Source: Pseudomonas kairouanensis (GTDB lineage Bacteria; Pseudomonadota; Gammaproteobacteria; Pseudomonadales; Pseudomonadaceae). From it: 64,000 bases of DNA. A model generated the notes under the pieces. The model was not told the origin of the DNA. It did no database searches and worked only from the letters and a program-made list of their open reading frames with translations. This document shows positions 50,878-60,343 of the stretch, piece after piece. Positions within the stretch are counted from its first letter, which is position 1; the number at the start of each line of letters is the position of its first letter. Position numbers and translations under genes: made by a program. The DNA lies in assembly GCF_004682055.1 (NCBI RefSeq), contig NZ_QUZU01000023.1, positions 1 through 64,000 of the forward strand, in the 5' to 3' direction.

Positions 50878-51023
50878 AAAGGAGCCAGCCTGTAACGGGG
50901 ATGGAACGATGATAGAGGGCCAGGTGCAAATAAGCTCGCCTACCTAGCCGTTTGGTCAGTAGGCGCCGTCAGAATAGTTACCTAAGATCGAACCGTCAGT
51001 TTTGCTTCGATGAGGTATCGATC

Positions 51024-51575
51024 ATGAAGAGCAGATGGTTGGCGCTCATGCTAATGGCATCGGGTTGCGTTATGGCGGCGGATGGGACTATCACCATCAC
51101 GGGTGAAATCCAGGGCTCCACCTGCACCGTCAGTGGCAGCAACAGCGCAACACCCGGTACTGCCGCAAGCTTCCCGATAGTACTGGATCGTGTACAGGCT
51201 TCCGCACTCAACGCGGAAAATGCGGTGGCGGCCTATAAGCCATTTTTCATTCATATCGGCGGTGGCAGCACCAATTGCCCGCCACAACCGGTTGCCGTGC
51301 TGTTTGAACGCAGCAGTCCGGCGATCAGCACCGCCACGGGTAACCTGGTCAATCAGGCGACCACGTCGGCGGCGGCCAATGTCGAGGTGCAGATTATTGA
51401 TGTCACGGCTAGCCGGCAGATCAACCTGAGCCTCGGCGCTCCTTCCACATCGGTCACGATCGATGCCGCCGGCACCGCAACGCTGCCCTTTGCCGCGCAG
51501 TACATTGCGGTAGGTGGCCCTGCCGGGCCTGGCCTGGTGAACACCAGCGTGCAGTACTCCGTGACATTTCCCTGA
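51024..51575 (+). CDS. Chaperone-usher fimbrial major subunit (CupA1-like)
   Basis: This 183-residue protein has a signal peptide (MKSRWLALMLMASGCVMA), then ADGTITITGEIQGSTCTVS, the typical first strand and Cys of a type 1 pilin, and a second Cys (GGSTNCPPQ). The C-terminus NTSVQYSVTFP is a beta-strand tail for donor-strand exchange. ATG 51024 follows GAGG by 8 bp. It is first in the operon subunit-chaperone-usher-adhesin-chaperone. Confidence 0.9.
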   Translation: MKSRWLALMLMASGCVMAADGTITITGEIQGSTCTVSGSNSATPGTAASFPIVLDRVQASALNAENAVAAYKPFFIHIGGGSTNCPPQPVAVLFERSSPAISTATGNLVNQATTSAAANVEVQIIDVTASRQINLSLGAPSTSVTIDAAGTATLPFAAQYIAVGGPAGPGLVNTSVQYSVTFP

Positions 51576-51599
51576 GCAGGTCTTGGGCAGGAGGGCAGG

Positions 51600-52382
51600 A
51601 TGAATGTCCTAGGCAAGCCATCCCAGCGCCGTGTAGCGTGCGCCGTAGTCGCTTTGCTGATGTGCGACTTTGTCATGGCGGGCATCATTGTCACGGGGAC
51701 TCGTCATATTTACCCCGAACGCCAGCGCGAAATCACCATCCTGTTGACCAACGACGATCCAACCACCCCGCGCCTGGTCCAGGCATGGATCGAGCGGGCA
51801 GACAAGCCAGCAGGGCCCGAAGCCAGCGATGTGCCGTTCAGTCTGTCGCCACCGGTGTTTCGCATTGATGCGAGCAAGGGGCAGGCCATGCGCCTGGTCT
51901 ACACCCGCGAACCTTTGCCAGGGGATCGTGAATCACTGTTTTGGCTGAATGTGCTGGAGGTGCCGCCTACTATCCCGACCCGCCCGGTTCTGGGTGAAGC
52001 AGGGCAGAACTACTTGCGCTTCGCCTTTCGCATCCGCACCAAAGTGTTCTTCCGCCCGGACAAGTTGCCAGGCAAGCCGGAGCAGGCCATCGACCAACTG
52101 CGCTGGAGCCTGCAACAGGGCCCCGAGGGGGCACAGTTGCAGGTGCACAACGCCTCCAACTATTACGTCACGTTCAATGAAGTCGCCCTCACAACCGGCA
52201 CGCGCGTCGATGCGCCTTTGCTGCCGTGTGAAACCGGCATGGTTGCACCAGGCGCCAGCCTGACCCTGGCTGTGCATCGCAGCAAGGCTGCAGTGATTTC
52301 GGCAGATGCGCAGGTGCAGTTCAAGTTCATCAATGATTACGGCGCGTTTTCCGCGCCGCAGCGTGCCTCGCTGCGGTTCTGA
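51600..52382 (+). CDS. Periplasmic fimbrial chaperone (CupA2-like)
   Basis: This 260-residue PapD-type chaperone has a signal-like hydrophobic N-terminus (VALLMCDFVMA), the first domain with TRHIYPERQREITILLTND and RLVQAWI, FSLSPPVFRIDASKGQAMRLVY and the FWLNVLEVPP segment, then a second Ig-like domain. It stabilises pilin subunits for the usher. It is followed 1 bp later by the usher start. Confidence 0.9.
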   Translation: MNVLGKPSQRRVACAVVALLMCDFVMAGIIVTGTRHIYPERQREITILLTNDDPTTPRLVQAWIERADKPAGPEASDVPFSLSPPVFRIDASKGQAMRLVYTREPLPGDRESLFWLNVLEVPPTIPTRPVLGEAGQNYLRFAFRIRTKVFFRPDKLPGKPEQAIDQLRWSLQQGPEGAQLQVHNASNYYVTFNEVALTTGTRVDAPLLPCETGMVAPGASLTLAVHRSKAAVISADAQVQFKFINDYGAFSAPQRASLRF

Positions 52383-52383
52383 A

Positions 52384-54978
52384 ATGAACAGGCCTGAGTG
52401 GGTGGGTGGGTTGGTCGGTGCAATGCTGACCACTTCAGAAGGCCTGTGCGCGCCGTCCCTTAACTTTGACCTGCACGCCTTCAGCAGCCAGGTGGCGACC
52501 GACGTGGACATGTCGCGCTTCAACCTGCGCAACCTGATGAGTCCTGGCGTTCATCGCGTCGACATCGTGCTCAACGGTCAGCGTAAAGGCCGGCGAACCC
52601 TTGAGTTTGTGGCCATGGATGCCGCCAACGACGCCGTGCCCTGCGTGGATCTGGAGACCCTGGAAACCCTCGGCGTCAACCTGGAAGCCCTGCTGCTCAG
52701 CCAACCCTCAGCGCAGGTGCAGTGCCCAACCCTGGAGCAGTGGCTCCCGCTTGCCAGCAGCCACGTGGACGCCAGTACGCTGGAGTGGACCGTGAGCATT
52801 CCCCAGGCGCACCTCAACCGCACTGTGCGAGGGTTCGTCGACCCTGCGTATTGGGACGAAGGCATCAATGCAGGGCTGCTCAACTATACCTTCAGTGCTT
52901 CCGCACCTTTATCGGGTGAAGGTGAGGGTCGTCGTTATCTGGGACTCAACGGCGGTGTCAACCTGGGCAGTTGGCGCTTGCGTCACCAAGGCGCTCAAGC
53001 CTGGAATGCCCGCTCCGGGCTGCAACGCTATCAAAACACAGCCACCTATCTGCAGCGCAGCCTGGCGCCATGGCAGGGGCAACTCATTGTGGGCGACAGC
53101 TTCACGGGCGGGCAAATCCTTGAGGGCATACGCCTGCGCGGGGTCAGCCTGGCGAGCGATGAGCGGATGCTGGCTCAATCCCAACAAGGTTATGCGCCCC
53201 AGGTACGCGGGTTTGCCGACAGCAACGCCACCGTGACCATCAGCCAGAACGGCTACACCCTGTACGAGACCACCGTGGCCCCCGGGCCATTCGTGATCAG
53301 CGACCTGTACGCCACAGGCTACGGCGGTGAGCTGACCGTGCGCGTGACTGAGGTGGACGGGCGCCGCAACACCTTTGTGGTGCCCTGGTCGGTGGCACCC
53401 CAGCTGTTGCGCCTGGACAGCCGCAAGTATCAGTTGAACCTGGGGCAGGTTCGCCGGTATGGGCAGTCGGCCAATACCCCGCTGGTATTTCAAGCCACCT
53501 TGGCCCAGGGCATCAGCAATCACTGGACGCTGTATGGCGGCGGCTCCCTGACCCAAGGCCATTCGCTGGGCAAGCTCGGGGTGGCCATGGGGACTTCCGT
53601 GGGTGCGTTTTCCTTTGATCTGAGTGATTCAACCACACAGTTACCGGGGCAGGGCAGCGTTGGGGGGCGCAGCCTGGGGTTTGGCTACAATCACAACCTG
53701 CCAGGCACGGGCACGCACTTTGTGCTGGGGGTATATCGCTACTCCACCCGTGGCTACCTGGGGCTCAACGATGCACTGACCTTGCAAGCGCGAGCGCGAA
53801 GCCAACGTAGTGTGCAGGACTTTGCCCGCCCAAAAAGCCGGGTCGACCTTTCTATCAGTCAGAAGCTCGGCCCCGGCACCCTGAGCCTCTATGGCAGCTC
53901 CGTGGATTTTTGGCGGCGCCAGGATGGCCGGCAAACCTCATTCACCGTCAGCTACGGTGCCAGTTGGCGAAAACTGTCGTGGAACCTCTCTGCCCAGCGC
54001 TCGCGCATCGAAGACACGCGCCGATTTCTGTCCGATCGGGAGCACAGCGACGACGTGTTCTTCGGCCGTATCGGCCAACGCGGTCGCCTGGATAATCGCC
54101 TGATGCTCACGCTGTCCATGCCGTTGGGCGGTAGCCCCAATTCACCGTCGTTGACCAGTTCAGTGGCCCGCGACCGCGGTGACCATCGCGCGAGCCAGCA
54201 ACAACTGGGGATCAGCGGCCTGCTGGGGGAGAATGCCCAAGGTCATTACGGGGTGTCGGCTAGTCGCAGTCGCACCAATCAAGGCGCCTTCAATAACGTG
54301 AATGCCTACGCCGGCGTGCGCACCCGAGCGGGCCAGTTGCGTGCGGGCTACGCCCAGGCGCACGACACGCGCCAGCTGTCATTCAGTACCGAGGGCGGCG
54401 TGATCGCCCATGGGGATGGCATTACCTGGTCACAAAGCCTGGGGGAGGCCGCCGCATTGGTACAAGCGCCGGGCGCCGGGGGTGCAATGCTTGGTCACAC
54501 CAGCGGGGCACGTATTGGTACCAGCGGCTATGGCGTGGTGCCGTCGCTGCGGGCCTTCCATGACAACGTAATCAGTCTCGACCCCAGTGGCATGGCGATG
54601 GACGTTGAACTCAAGGAGTCGGTGCAACATGTGGTGCCCACCCTGGGCGCTGTGTCGTTACTGCAATTTGAAACCCTGAACGGCCGCGCTGTGGTGGTCA
54701 AGGCGTTGCGCGACAGTGGGCTGCCGCTGCCATTCGCCGCCCAGGTGTTGGATGAACAGGGCCTGGAGGTCGGCGTGGTAGGGCAGGCCAGCAAGGTGTT
54801 CGTACGGGGTGTTGCCGATAGCGGCAGGCTGACCGTTGTATGGAGTGAAGGCCCATCCGGTCGCTGCTATATCGATTATTGGCTACCGCCCCCCGAGTCT
54901 GGCTCGCGGCAAGCCAAAGCCGACCTGCTGGAAGGGCGTTGCATCACCCGGCCTGAGTCAGAAGCGAGGCTGCCATGA
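52384..54978 (+). CDS. Outer-membrane fimbrial usher (CupA3-like)
   Basis: This 864-residue FimD/PapC-type usher begins MNRPEWVGG (52384) and is followed by the N-terminal usher domain (SLNFDLHAFSSQVATDVDMSRF). It then has the 24-strand barrel region (LNGGVNLGSWRLRHQG, TYLQRSLAPWQGQLIVGDSFTGG) and C-terminal domains ending with a conserved-type cysteine pair. The chaperone gene precedes it with no gap and the stop overlaps the adhesin start at ATGA. It exports and assembles the fimbria. Confidence 0.92.
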   Translation: MNRPEWVGGLVGAMLTTSEGLCAPSLNFDLHAFSSQVATDVDMSRFNLRNLMSPGVHRVDIVLNGQRKGRRTLEFVAMDAANDAVPCVDLETLETLGVNLEALLLSQPSAQVQCPTLEQWLPLASSHVDASTLEWTVSIPQAHLNRTVRGFVDPAYWDEGINAGLLNYTFSASAPLSGEGEGRRYLGLNGGVNLGSWRLRHQGAQAWNARSGLQRYQNTATYLQRSLAPWQGQLIVGDSFTGGQILEGIRLRGVSLASDERMLAQSQQGYAPQVRGFADSNATVTISQNGYTLYETTVAPGPFVISDLYATGYGGELTVRVTEVDGRRNTFVVPWSVAPQLLRLDSRKYQLNLGQVRRYGQSANTPLVFQATLAQGISNHWTLYGGGSLTQGHSLGKLGVAMGTSVGAFSFDLSDSTTQLPGQGSVGGRSLGFGYNHNLPGTGTHFVLGVYRYSTRGYLGLNDALTLQARARSQRSVQDFARPKSRVDLSISQKLGPGTLSLYGSSVDFWRRQDGRQTSFTVSYGASWRKLSWNLSAQRSRIEDTRRFLSDREHSDDVFFGRIGQRGRLDNRLMLTLSMPLGGSPNSPSLTSSVARDRGDHRASQQQLGISGLLGENAQGHYGVSASRSRTNQGAFNNVNAYAGVRTRAGQLRAGYAQAHDTRQLSFSTEGGVIAHGDGITWSQSLGEAAALVQAPGAGGAMLGHTSGARIGTSGYGVVPSLRAFHDNVISLDPSGMAMDVELKESVQHVVPTLGAVSLLQFETLNGRAVVVKALRDSGLPLPFAAQVLDEQGLEVGVVGQASKVFVRGVADSGRLTVVWSEGPSGRCYIDYWLPPPESGSRQAKADLLEGRCITRPESEARLP

Positions 54979-55997
54979 GGTCGCTCGGTTGGTTGTTTGT
55001 CGCGATTGCAGGCCTGCTCGTGGCTGAAAGCGCCCAGGCCAGAGCGACCTGCAATCCCGGCCCGCCTACGGTGTTGCCGATCCCGCCGATCGATGTGCCG
55101 GCCGACCCGGTCTTGATGCAAGTGCTGGGTAATCCCAACGGCTACCCCTTCGATTTACCCAACGCCTTGGTATGTACCTATGACCCCAATGTGTCCATCG
55201 ACTACTGGTCGTTCATGACGTTTTCTAGAGACTTTCTTTATATTGGTTACAGTTTGCCCGCCCAAGGCGTCTCTGTACCGGTCTACAGAAGTGGTGTGAC
55301 CGGCGTCGGCATAGGGATGGTCGTCCAGGACCGCGATGGCGGGCCCTTTTACGGTGTTAGCGGAATAACGACGTTACGCGCTCATGTCAACCCTGGCATG
55401 CGCTCCTGGGGCGTGCGTGGACGGGTGTATTTCTTCGTCACTGGCGTTATTCAGGGCGGAATGATCCCGGCCTCTACGCTTGGTTCATTCAACGTCTACA
55501 CCGCCAGCGCCACCCATGATATCGCCCTCGGCAACACCTTGATCAGCCCACCCCGAAAACCTACATGCATGGTGTCAACACCGTCGCTGACGATGGGTCT
55601 TGGAGAAATATCCGCGCGCGCGTTCAGGGGCGTTGGCAGCGTAGCAGGTGCCACCACCGATACCATCACCCTGCAATGTGCGGGCGGCACCGGGGCCAGC
55701 GTGGATGTACTGGTGACGTTAACTGATCAGACCGCGCCGGCCAATCGCAGTGACCGCCTGACCCTTACAGGCACATCGACTGCCTCGGGTGTCGCCCTGC
55801 AACTACTGCACGGTGCGCAACTGCTGAGTTATGGCGAAGACTCCAGTGCGGTGGGCAACCTGAACCAATGGGCAGCGGGCAGCGCCGATAACGGCATGTT
55901 TCAAATTGCCCTGACGGCGCGTTATGTTCAGACGCTGCCCGTTATCAAACCGGGCTCGGCAAATGGCGTGGCCACGTTTACCCTGAGTTATCGATGA
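54975..55997 (+). CDS. Two-domain fimbrial tip adhesin (CupA4-like)
   Basis: This 340-residue protein has a signal peptide ending near residue 23 (AESAQA/RAT), an N-terminal domain of about 180 residues of unclear binding specificity and a C-terminal pilin domain (ISPPRKPTCMVSTPSLTMGLGEI with a later GGTGASVDVLV and C-terminal GVATFTLSYR). The two-domain layout and the position after the usher indicate a tip adhesin. The N-terminal domain has low similarity to anything I recognise. Confidence 0.85.
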   Translation: MRSLGWLFVAIAGLLVAESAQARATCNPGPPTVLPIPPIDVPADPVLMQVLGNPNGYPFDLPNALVCTYDPNVSIDYWSFMTFSRDFLYIGYSLPAQGVSVPVYRSGVTGVGIGMVVQDRDGGPFYGVSGITTLRAHVNPGMRSWGVRGRVYFFVTGVIQGGMIPASTLGSFNVYTASATHDIALGNTLISPPRKPTCMVSTPSLTMGLGEISARAFRGVGSVAGATTDTITLQCAGGTGASVDVLVTLTDQTAPANRSDRLTLTGTSTASGVALQLLHGAQLLSYGEDSSAVGNLNQWAAGSADNGMFQIALTARYVQTLPVIKPGSANGVATFTLSYR

Positions 55998-56686
55998 GAG
56001 GGCTCAGTCTGTGTTGCCTGCTCGCCTGCAACGCCATGGCGGATGTGGTCATCGACCGTACCCGCATCCTTTATCCGGCAGCCAGTCGAGAAGTCAGCGT
56101 CCAACTGACCAACCCTGCCGATACTCCTAGGCTGGTCCAAGTGTGGATCGACAACGGGGATGCCAGGTTGCCGCCGGAATACAGTGACGTGCCGTTCAGC
56201 GTCACGCCGCCGATGCTGCGTCTCGAGCCCGGCAAGGGGAAGGCCTTGCGCGTTGCGTTTCACCCTGCGCAAGGGCAGGGCATGGCCACTGACCAGGAAT
56301 CGGTGTATTGGCTGAATGTGTTGAGCATCCGCCCGACGCCCAGCGGCAATCACCTGAACCTGGCGTTTCGTACGCGGATCAAGTTGTTCTTGCGTCCCGA
56401 GGCGCTGCCCACATCACGCACACCCTTGCAGTGGCGGGTATTGAGCCATAGCCCGCTGCAACTGGAAGCACGCAACGAAAGCGTCTATCACGTCACGTTA
56501 TCCCAGGTAGCCTGGCGCGTCGCCGGCGTGGACTACCGGAACGATGACCCTCCCATGATCCCGCCCAAGACCACATTGGTTCTGCCGCTGCAGGGCCAGT
56601 CCGCCCACCCGGCGGGGACTGGCGTTCTGCGCTTTATCGTCCTCGACGACCACGCCATTGCCCGCCATTACGAACAGCCGCTATAA
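55994..56686 (+). CDS. Second periplasmic fimbrial chaperone (CupA5-like)
   Basis: This 230-residue chaperone has the PapD pattern: VVIDRTRILYPAASREVSVQLTN, RLVQVWID, FSVTPPMLRLEPGKGKALRV and SVYWLNVLSI. A short hydrophobic N-terminus (LCCLLACNAMA) serves as signal. It overlaps the adhesin stop by 4 bp. A second chaperone at the end of the operon is the cupA layout; it may be dedicated to the adhesin. Confidence 0.88.
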   Translation: MRGLSLCCLLACNAMADVVIDRTRILYPAASREVSVQLTNPADTPRLVQVWIDNGDARLPPEYSDVPFSVTPPMLRLEPGKGKALRVAFHPAQGQGMATDQESVYWLNVLSIRPTPSGNHLNLAFRTRIKLFLRPEALPTSRTPLQWRVLSHSPLQLEARNESVYHVTLSQVAWRVAGVDYRNDDPPMIPPKTTLVLPLQGQSAHPAGTGVLRFIVLDDHAIARHYEQPL

Positions 56687-57010
56687 CTGACAGACCTGCC
56701 CGTATCGTGCTTGTGGTCGGCCCGACCACGAACCCCTTGCGCCGCCCGAGGCAATAGGCATTTGATAAGAGTACGGACAAACGCTGTTACGCTGTGTAGA
56801 ATCGATTTACGCATACAAGAATATGGACTTGCGCTCACGCAAGCCTCGGCCGTCAGAGACTGATGCAACCATGAAGCTATTGGGCTCCCCCCTCATCTTT
56901 GGTGACTTCCTCGCCCGCAGCGTGCGAGGCCTTTCCTGTGCGCCACCCTCCAACCTCATCCTTGCTCGCAACTAACCCTGTGTTTATGACAAGAATGATG
57001 AGGTGCCACC
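56687..57010 (+). other. hpd leader region
   Basis: About 320 bp lie between the fimbrial operon and hpd. They contain a strong hairpin, GTGGTCGG/CCGACCAC (56713-56728), a promoter-like GGACAA (56775-56780) with TAGAAT (56797-56802) at 16 bp, and a small open frame (56823-56975). The remainder shows nothing identifiable. Confidence 0.5.
56823..56975 (+). CDS. Possible 50-residue leader ORF upstream of hpd
   Basis: The frame opens at ATG 56823 (second in-frame ATG at 56871) and ends 35 bp before hpd. The encoded 50 residues include GSPLIFGDFLARSVRGLSC. Only a weak GAGA precedes the inner ATG. It could be an upstream reading frame that affects hpd translation, or chance. It is not assigned to a family. 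Confidence 0.35.
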   Translation: MDLRSRKPRPSETDATMKLLGSPLIFGDFLARSVRGLSCAPPSNLILARN

Positions 57011-58087
57011 ATGGCAGATCTATACGAAAACCCAATGGGCCTGATGGGCTTTGAATTTATCGAGTTCGCCTCGCCAACCCCCGGCACCCTGGAGCCGATC
57101 TTCGAGATCATGGGCTTTACCAAAGTCGCGACCCACCGCTCCAAGAACGTTCACCTGTACCGCCAGGGCGAGATCAACCTGATCCTCAACAACGAGCCCC
57201 ACAGCATCGCCTCCTATTTTGCGGCCGAGCATGGCCCATCGGTGTGCGGCATGGCGTTTCGCGTGAAGGACTCGCAACAGGCCTACAACCGCGCGCTGGA
57301 ACTGGGTGCCCAGCCGATTCATATCGAAACCGGCCCGATGGAACTGAACCTGCCGGCCATCAAGGGCATCGGCGGTGCGCCGTTGTACCTGATCGACCGT
57401 TTTGGGGAAGGCAGCTCGATCTATGACATCGACTTCGTGTTTATCGAAGGTGTGGACCGCAACCCGCAAGGCGCCGGCCTCAAGGTGATCGACCACCTGA
57501 CCCACAACGTGTATCGCGGGCGCATGGCCTATTGGGCCAACTTCTACGAAAAACTGTTCAACTTCCGCGAAGCGCGCTACTTCGATATCAAGGGCGAATA
57601 CACCGGCCTGACGTCCAAGGCCATGAGCGCGCCGGACGGCATGATCCGTATCCCGCTCAACGAAGAATCGTCCAAGGGCGCAGGGCAGATCGAAGAGTTC
57701 CTGATGCAGTTCAACGGCGAGGGCATCCAGCACGTAGCGTTCCTTACCGAAGACCTGGTCAAGACCTGGGATGCGTTGAAGAAGATCGGCATGCGCTTCA
57801 TGACCGCGCCGCCAGACACCTATTACGAAATGCTCGAAGGCCGCTTGCCGAACCACGGCGAACCCGTGGATCAGTTGCAGGCGCGGGGTATCTTGCTGGA
57901 TGGTTCATCCATTGAAGGCGACAAGCGCCTGCTGCTGCAGATCTTCTCCGAAACCCTGATGGGCCCGGTGTTCTTCGAATTCATCCAGCGCAAAGGCGAC
58001 GATGGGTTTGGCGAGGGCAACTTCAAGGCGCTGTTCGAATCCATCGAGCGTGACCAGGTGCGTCGTGGTGTACTGACCACCGAGTAA
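57011..58087 (+). CDS. hpd: 4-hydroxyphenylpyruvate dioxygenase
   Basis: This 358-residue Fe(II) dioxygenase converts 4-hydroxyphenylpyruvate to homogentisate in tyrosine degradation. Metal ligands are His in VIDHLTHNVYRG, His in GIQHVAFLTED and Glu in MGPVFFEFIQRKGDDGFGEGNF, which also ends in the conserved C-terminal helix. GAGG lies upstream of the ATG. Its length and residues match the Pseudomonas enzyme. A terminator follows. Confidence 0.96.
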   Translation: MADLYENPMGLMGFEFIEFASPTPGTLEPIFEIMGFTKVATHRSKNVHLYRQGEINLILNNEPHSIASYFAAEHGPSVCGMAFRVKDSQQAYNRALELGAQPIHIETGPMELNLPAIKGIGGAPLYLIDRFGEGSSIYDIDFVFIEGVDRNPQGAGLKVIDHLTHNVYRGRMAYWANFYEKLFNFREARYFDIKGEYTGLTSKAMSAPDGMIRIPLNEESSKGAGQIEEFLMQFNGEGIQHVAFLTEDLVKTWDALKKIGMRFMTAPPDTYYEMLEGRLPNHGEPVDQLQARGILLDGSSIEGDKRLLLQIFSETLMGPVFFEFIQRKGDDGFGEGNFKALFESIERDQVRRGVLTTE

Positions 58088-58091
58088 GCGT

Positions 58092-58133
58092 AAAAAAGCC
58101 CGGCCCCGGATAACCTCCGGGCCGGGCTTTTTA
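58092..58133. terminator. Terminator shared by hpd and rarD
   Basis: AGCCCGG/CCGGGCT with an inner CCGGA/TCCGG stem is flanked by an A-run and a T-run. It lies between convergent hpd and rarD. Confidence 0.9.
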
Positions 58134-58144
58134 TTGCCTGGGAA

Positions 58145-59026
58145 TCAGGCCTTGCGTTGTCGTACCAGGTGCTTGAAACCTTCGTACACCAGCACCATCA
58201 CCGCCAGCCAGATGGGGATATAGGTGAGCCATTCACCGCCCTTGATGCTTTCGCCCAGCAGCAGTGCCACACCCAACAACAATACCGGCTCGACGTAGCT
58301 GAGCAGGCCGAACAGGCTGAACGGCAGCAAACGGCTGGCAATGATGTAGCTCACCAGAGCCGAGGCACTGATCAACCCCAATAGCGGAATCAATGTATAC
58401 AGCTTCGGGTGGGCGTCCATCACGGCAAAGCCCTGTTCGCCGCTTTGCACGAACCACCAGGCCACCGGCAGCATGAACGCCATGTCCAGCCAAAGCCCGC
58501 CCAAATGGTCGGTCTTGAGGTATTTGCGCACGATGAAATACACCGGGTAACCGATGATCACCACCAGCGTCGCCCAGGAAAACCCGCCTGCCTGATACAA
58601 CTCGTTAACCACGCCAAGTCCGGCAAAGAACACGGCAATCTTCTGCAGGTAGGAAAGCTGTTCGCCCCACACCAGGCGACCGGTCAGCACCATGGTCAGC
58701 GGCAGCAGGAAGTAGCCCACCGATACATCCAGGCTGCGGCCATTGAGCGGCGCCCACATGAACAGCCACAACTGCACACCCAGCAGGGCGGAAGACAATA
58801 CTGCCCCGCCGATGAGTGCAGGCTTGGCCGCCAGCCTGCGCAACAACTCCCACGCCCGTCGCCATTCGCCACTGACGATCATGAATACCGTCATGCACGG
58901 CATGGTCAACAGCATGCGCCAGCCAAAAATTTCCAGGCCGCTCAAGGGCGTGAGCAATGACGTGAAGTAATACATCACGGCAAACAACGCCGAAGCCGAG
59001 ACCGATAACCCAACACCTTTAGACAC
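58145..59026 (-). CDS. rarD: EamA-family transporter RarD (GTG start)
   Basis: This 293-residue inner-membrane protein has about ten hydrophobic segments in two EamA repeats. The N-terminal YYFTSLLTPLSGLEIFGWRMLL is the RarD signature. GTG 59026 is preceded by GAGGA. RarD proteins are listed as chloramphenicol-sensitive-type exporters, but the substrate is unknown. Confidence 0.9.
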   Translation of the reverse strand: MSKGVGLSVSASALFAVMYYFTSLLTPLSGLEIFGWRMLLTMPCMTVFMIVSGEWRRAWELLRRLAAKPALIGGAVLSSALLGVQLWLFMWAPLNGRSLDVSVGYFLLPLTMVLTGRLVWGEQLSYLQKIAVFFAGLGVVNELYQAGGFSWATLVVIIGYPVYFIVRKYLKTDHLGGLWLDMAFMLPVAWWFVQSGEQGFAVMDAHPKLYTLIPLLGLISASALVSYIIASRLLPFSLFGLLSYVEPVLLLGVALLLGESIKGGEWLTYIPIWLAVMVLVYEGFKHLVRQRKA

Positions 59027-59139
59027 GCTGTCCTCGCGAAAACCGATTGTTACAAAGAAGCGTGGATTATGGTGCTTTTAACGCGCGCATGCTGCGCTGT
59101 TTTGGGGCATTTATCGGGATTTTTCTCGCCCTTGCCCCC

Positions 59140-59239
59140 TGTAGGAGCGGGCTTGCTCGCGAAAAACGTCAACGATAACGCGGGAAACCTGGTTAACCGC
59201 AGTGCCATTGAATGCTTCGTGAGCAAGCTCGCGCCTACT
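59140..59239. repeat. REPIN (inverted REP pair)
   Basis: GTAGGAGCGGGCTTGCTCGC (59141-59160) followed by GAA, and the inverted copy TTCGTGAGCAAGCTCGCG / CCTAC (59216-59238), flank a spacer of about 52 bp. This is the fluorescens-type REP doublet. It ends 14 bp before the aldo/keto reductase stop codon. Confidence 0.85.
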
Positions 59240-59252
59240 GGGGTGACGTGTA

Positions 59253-60263
59253 TCAAGGACGAGCGATGCGGCCTGAAACAAAATGCCCCACATCATTGAA
59301 CCCCGGCGTCGAGGAGTGCCCCGGCGTCACCAGCGAATCAATAAACGCCTCATCTTCAGCCGTGATCTTCACCTCCAACGCGCCCGTGTACGCGTCCCAT
59401 TGCGCTTCGGTGCGGGGCCCGACAATCGCTGAACTCACCGCGCTGTTGTTCAGCACCCAGGCAATTGCAAACTCGACCATGCCCACGCCACGCCCTTGGG
59501 TGTATTGCTGGATCTGCTGGGCAATGCGCAGCGATTCCACGCGCCATTCGGTTTCGAGGATGCGCTTGTCCTGGCGCGCCGCACGGCTACCGGCTTCGGG
59601 GCTGACATCCGGCGCATATTTGCCGCTGAGCACGCCACGGGCCAACGGGCTGTAAGGCACCACGCCCAATCCGTAGGCGGCAGCGGCAGTGATCTGCTCG
59701 ACTTCGGCCTGGCGGTTGACGATGTTGTACAGCGGCTGACTGATCACCGGCCTGTCCACCCCCAAGCGCTCGGCCACGCGAATCACTTCGGCAATGCGCC
59801 AGCCACGGTAGTTGGACAAGCCCCAGTAGCGGATCTTGCCCTGGCGAATCAGATCGCCAATCGCCGACACCGTGACTTCCAGCGGCGTGCCGTGGTCTTC
59901 GCGGTGCAGGTAATAAATGTCCAGGTAGTCGGTGTCGAGGCGGGTGAGGCTGGCTTCCAGCGCGTTGAAAATGCGTTTGCGGCTCAGGCCGCTGCGGTTG
60001 GGCACGCCATCGGTAGGGCCGATCGCGACTTTGGACGCCAGCACCCAGTCTTCACGGTGGCGGGCAATGGCTTCGCCGACGATTTCTTCCGAGCGCCCGC
60101 CGGTGTACACGTCGGCCGTGTCGATAAAATTGATGCCCTGGTCCCAGGCCTTGTCGATGATGCGCAGCGAGTCCTCGGTGTTGGTCTGTTCGCCAAACAT
60201 CATGGTGCCCAGGGTCAAGGCGCTGACCTTCAACCCGGACTGGCCCAATGTGCGGTAAATCAT
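59253..60263 (-). CDS. Aldo/keto reductase
   Basis: This 336-residue NADPH-dependent oxidoreductase has the AKR tetrad: Asp in FIDTADVYTGG with Tyr close by, Lys in WVLASKVAIG and His in YYLHREDHG. The cofactor helix is IVGPRTEAQWD. ATG 60263 begins MIYRTLGQSGLKVSAL, the usual start. The closest group is the YajO/Tas-type AKR. The substrate is unknown. Confidence 0.9.
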   Translation of the reverse strand: MIYRTLGQSGLKVSALTLGTMMFGEQTNTEDSLRIIDKAWDQGINFIDTADVYTGGRSEEIVGEAIARHREDWVLASKVAIGPTDGVPNRSGLSRKRIFNALEASLTRLDTDYLDIYYLHREDHGTPLEVTVSAIGDLIRQGKIRYWGLSNYRGWRIAEVIRVAERLGVDRPVISQPLYNIVNRQAEVEQITAAAAYGLGVVPYSPLARGVLSGKYAPDVSPEAGSRAARQDKRILETEWRVESLRIAQQIQQYTQGRGVGMVEFAIAWVLNNSAVSSAIVGPRTEAQWDAYTGALEVKITAEDEAFIDSLVTPGHSSTPGFNDVGHFVSGRIARP

Positions 60264-60343
60264 GCAAAGCTCCTCAAGGCAGGCAAATGTGTCTATGCAA
60301 TACCAGAGTCAAAGGCTCTGGAACAAGCCCTTGGCGCGTTTCT

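Noticed and set aside
54975..56686. Frameshift or split gene between adhesin and second chaperone
   Set aside because: The 4-bp overlap is the usual ATGA coupling and both proteins are full length.
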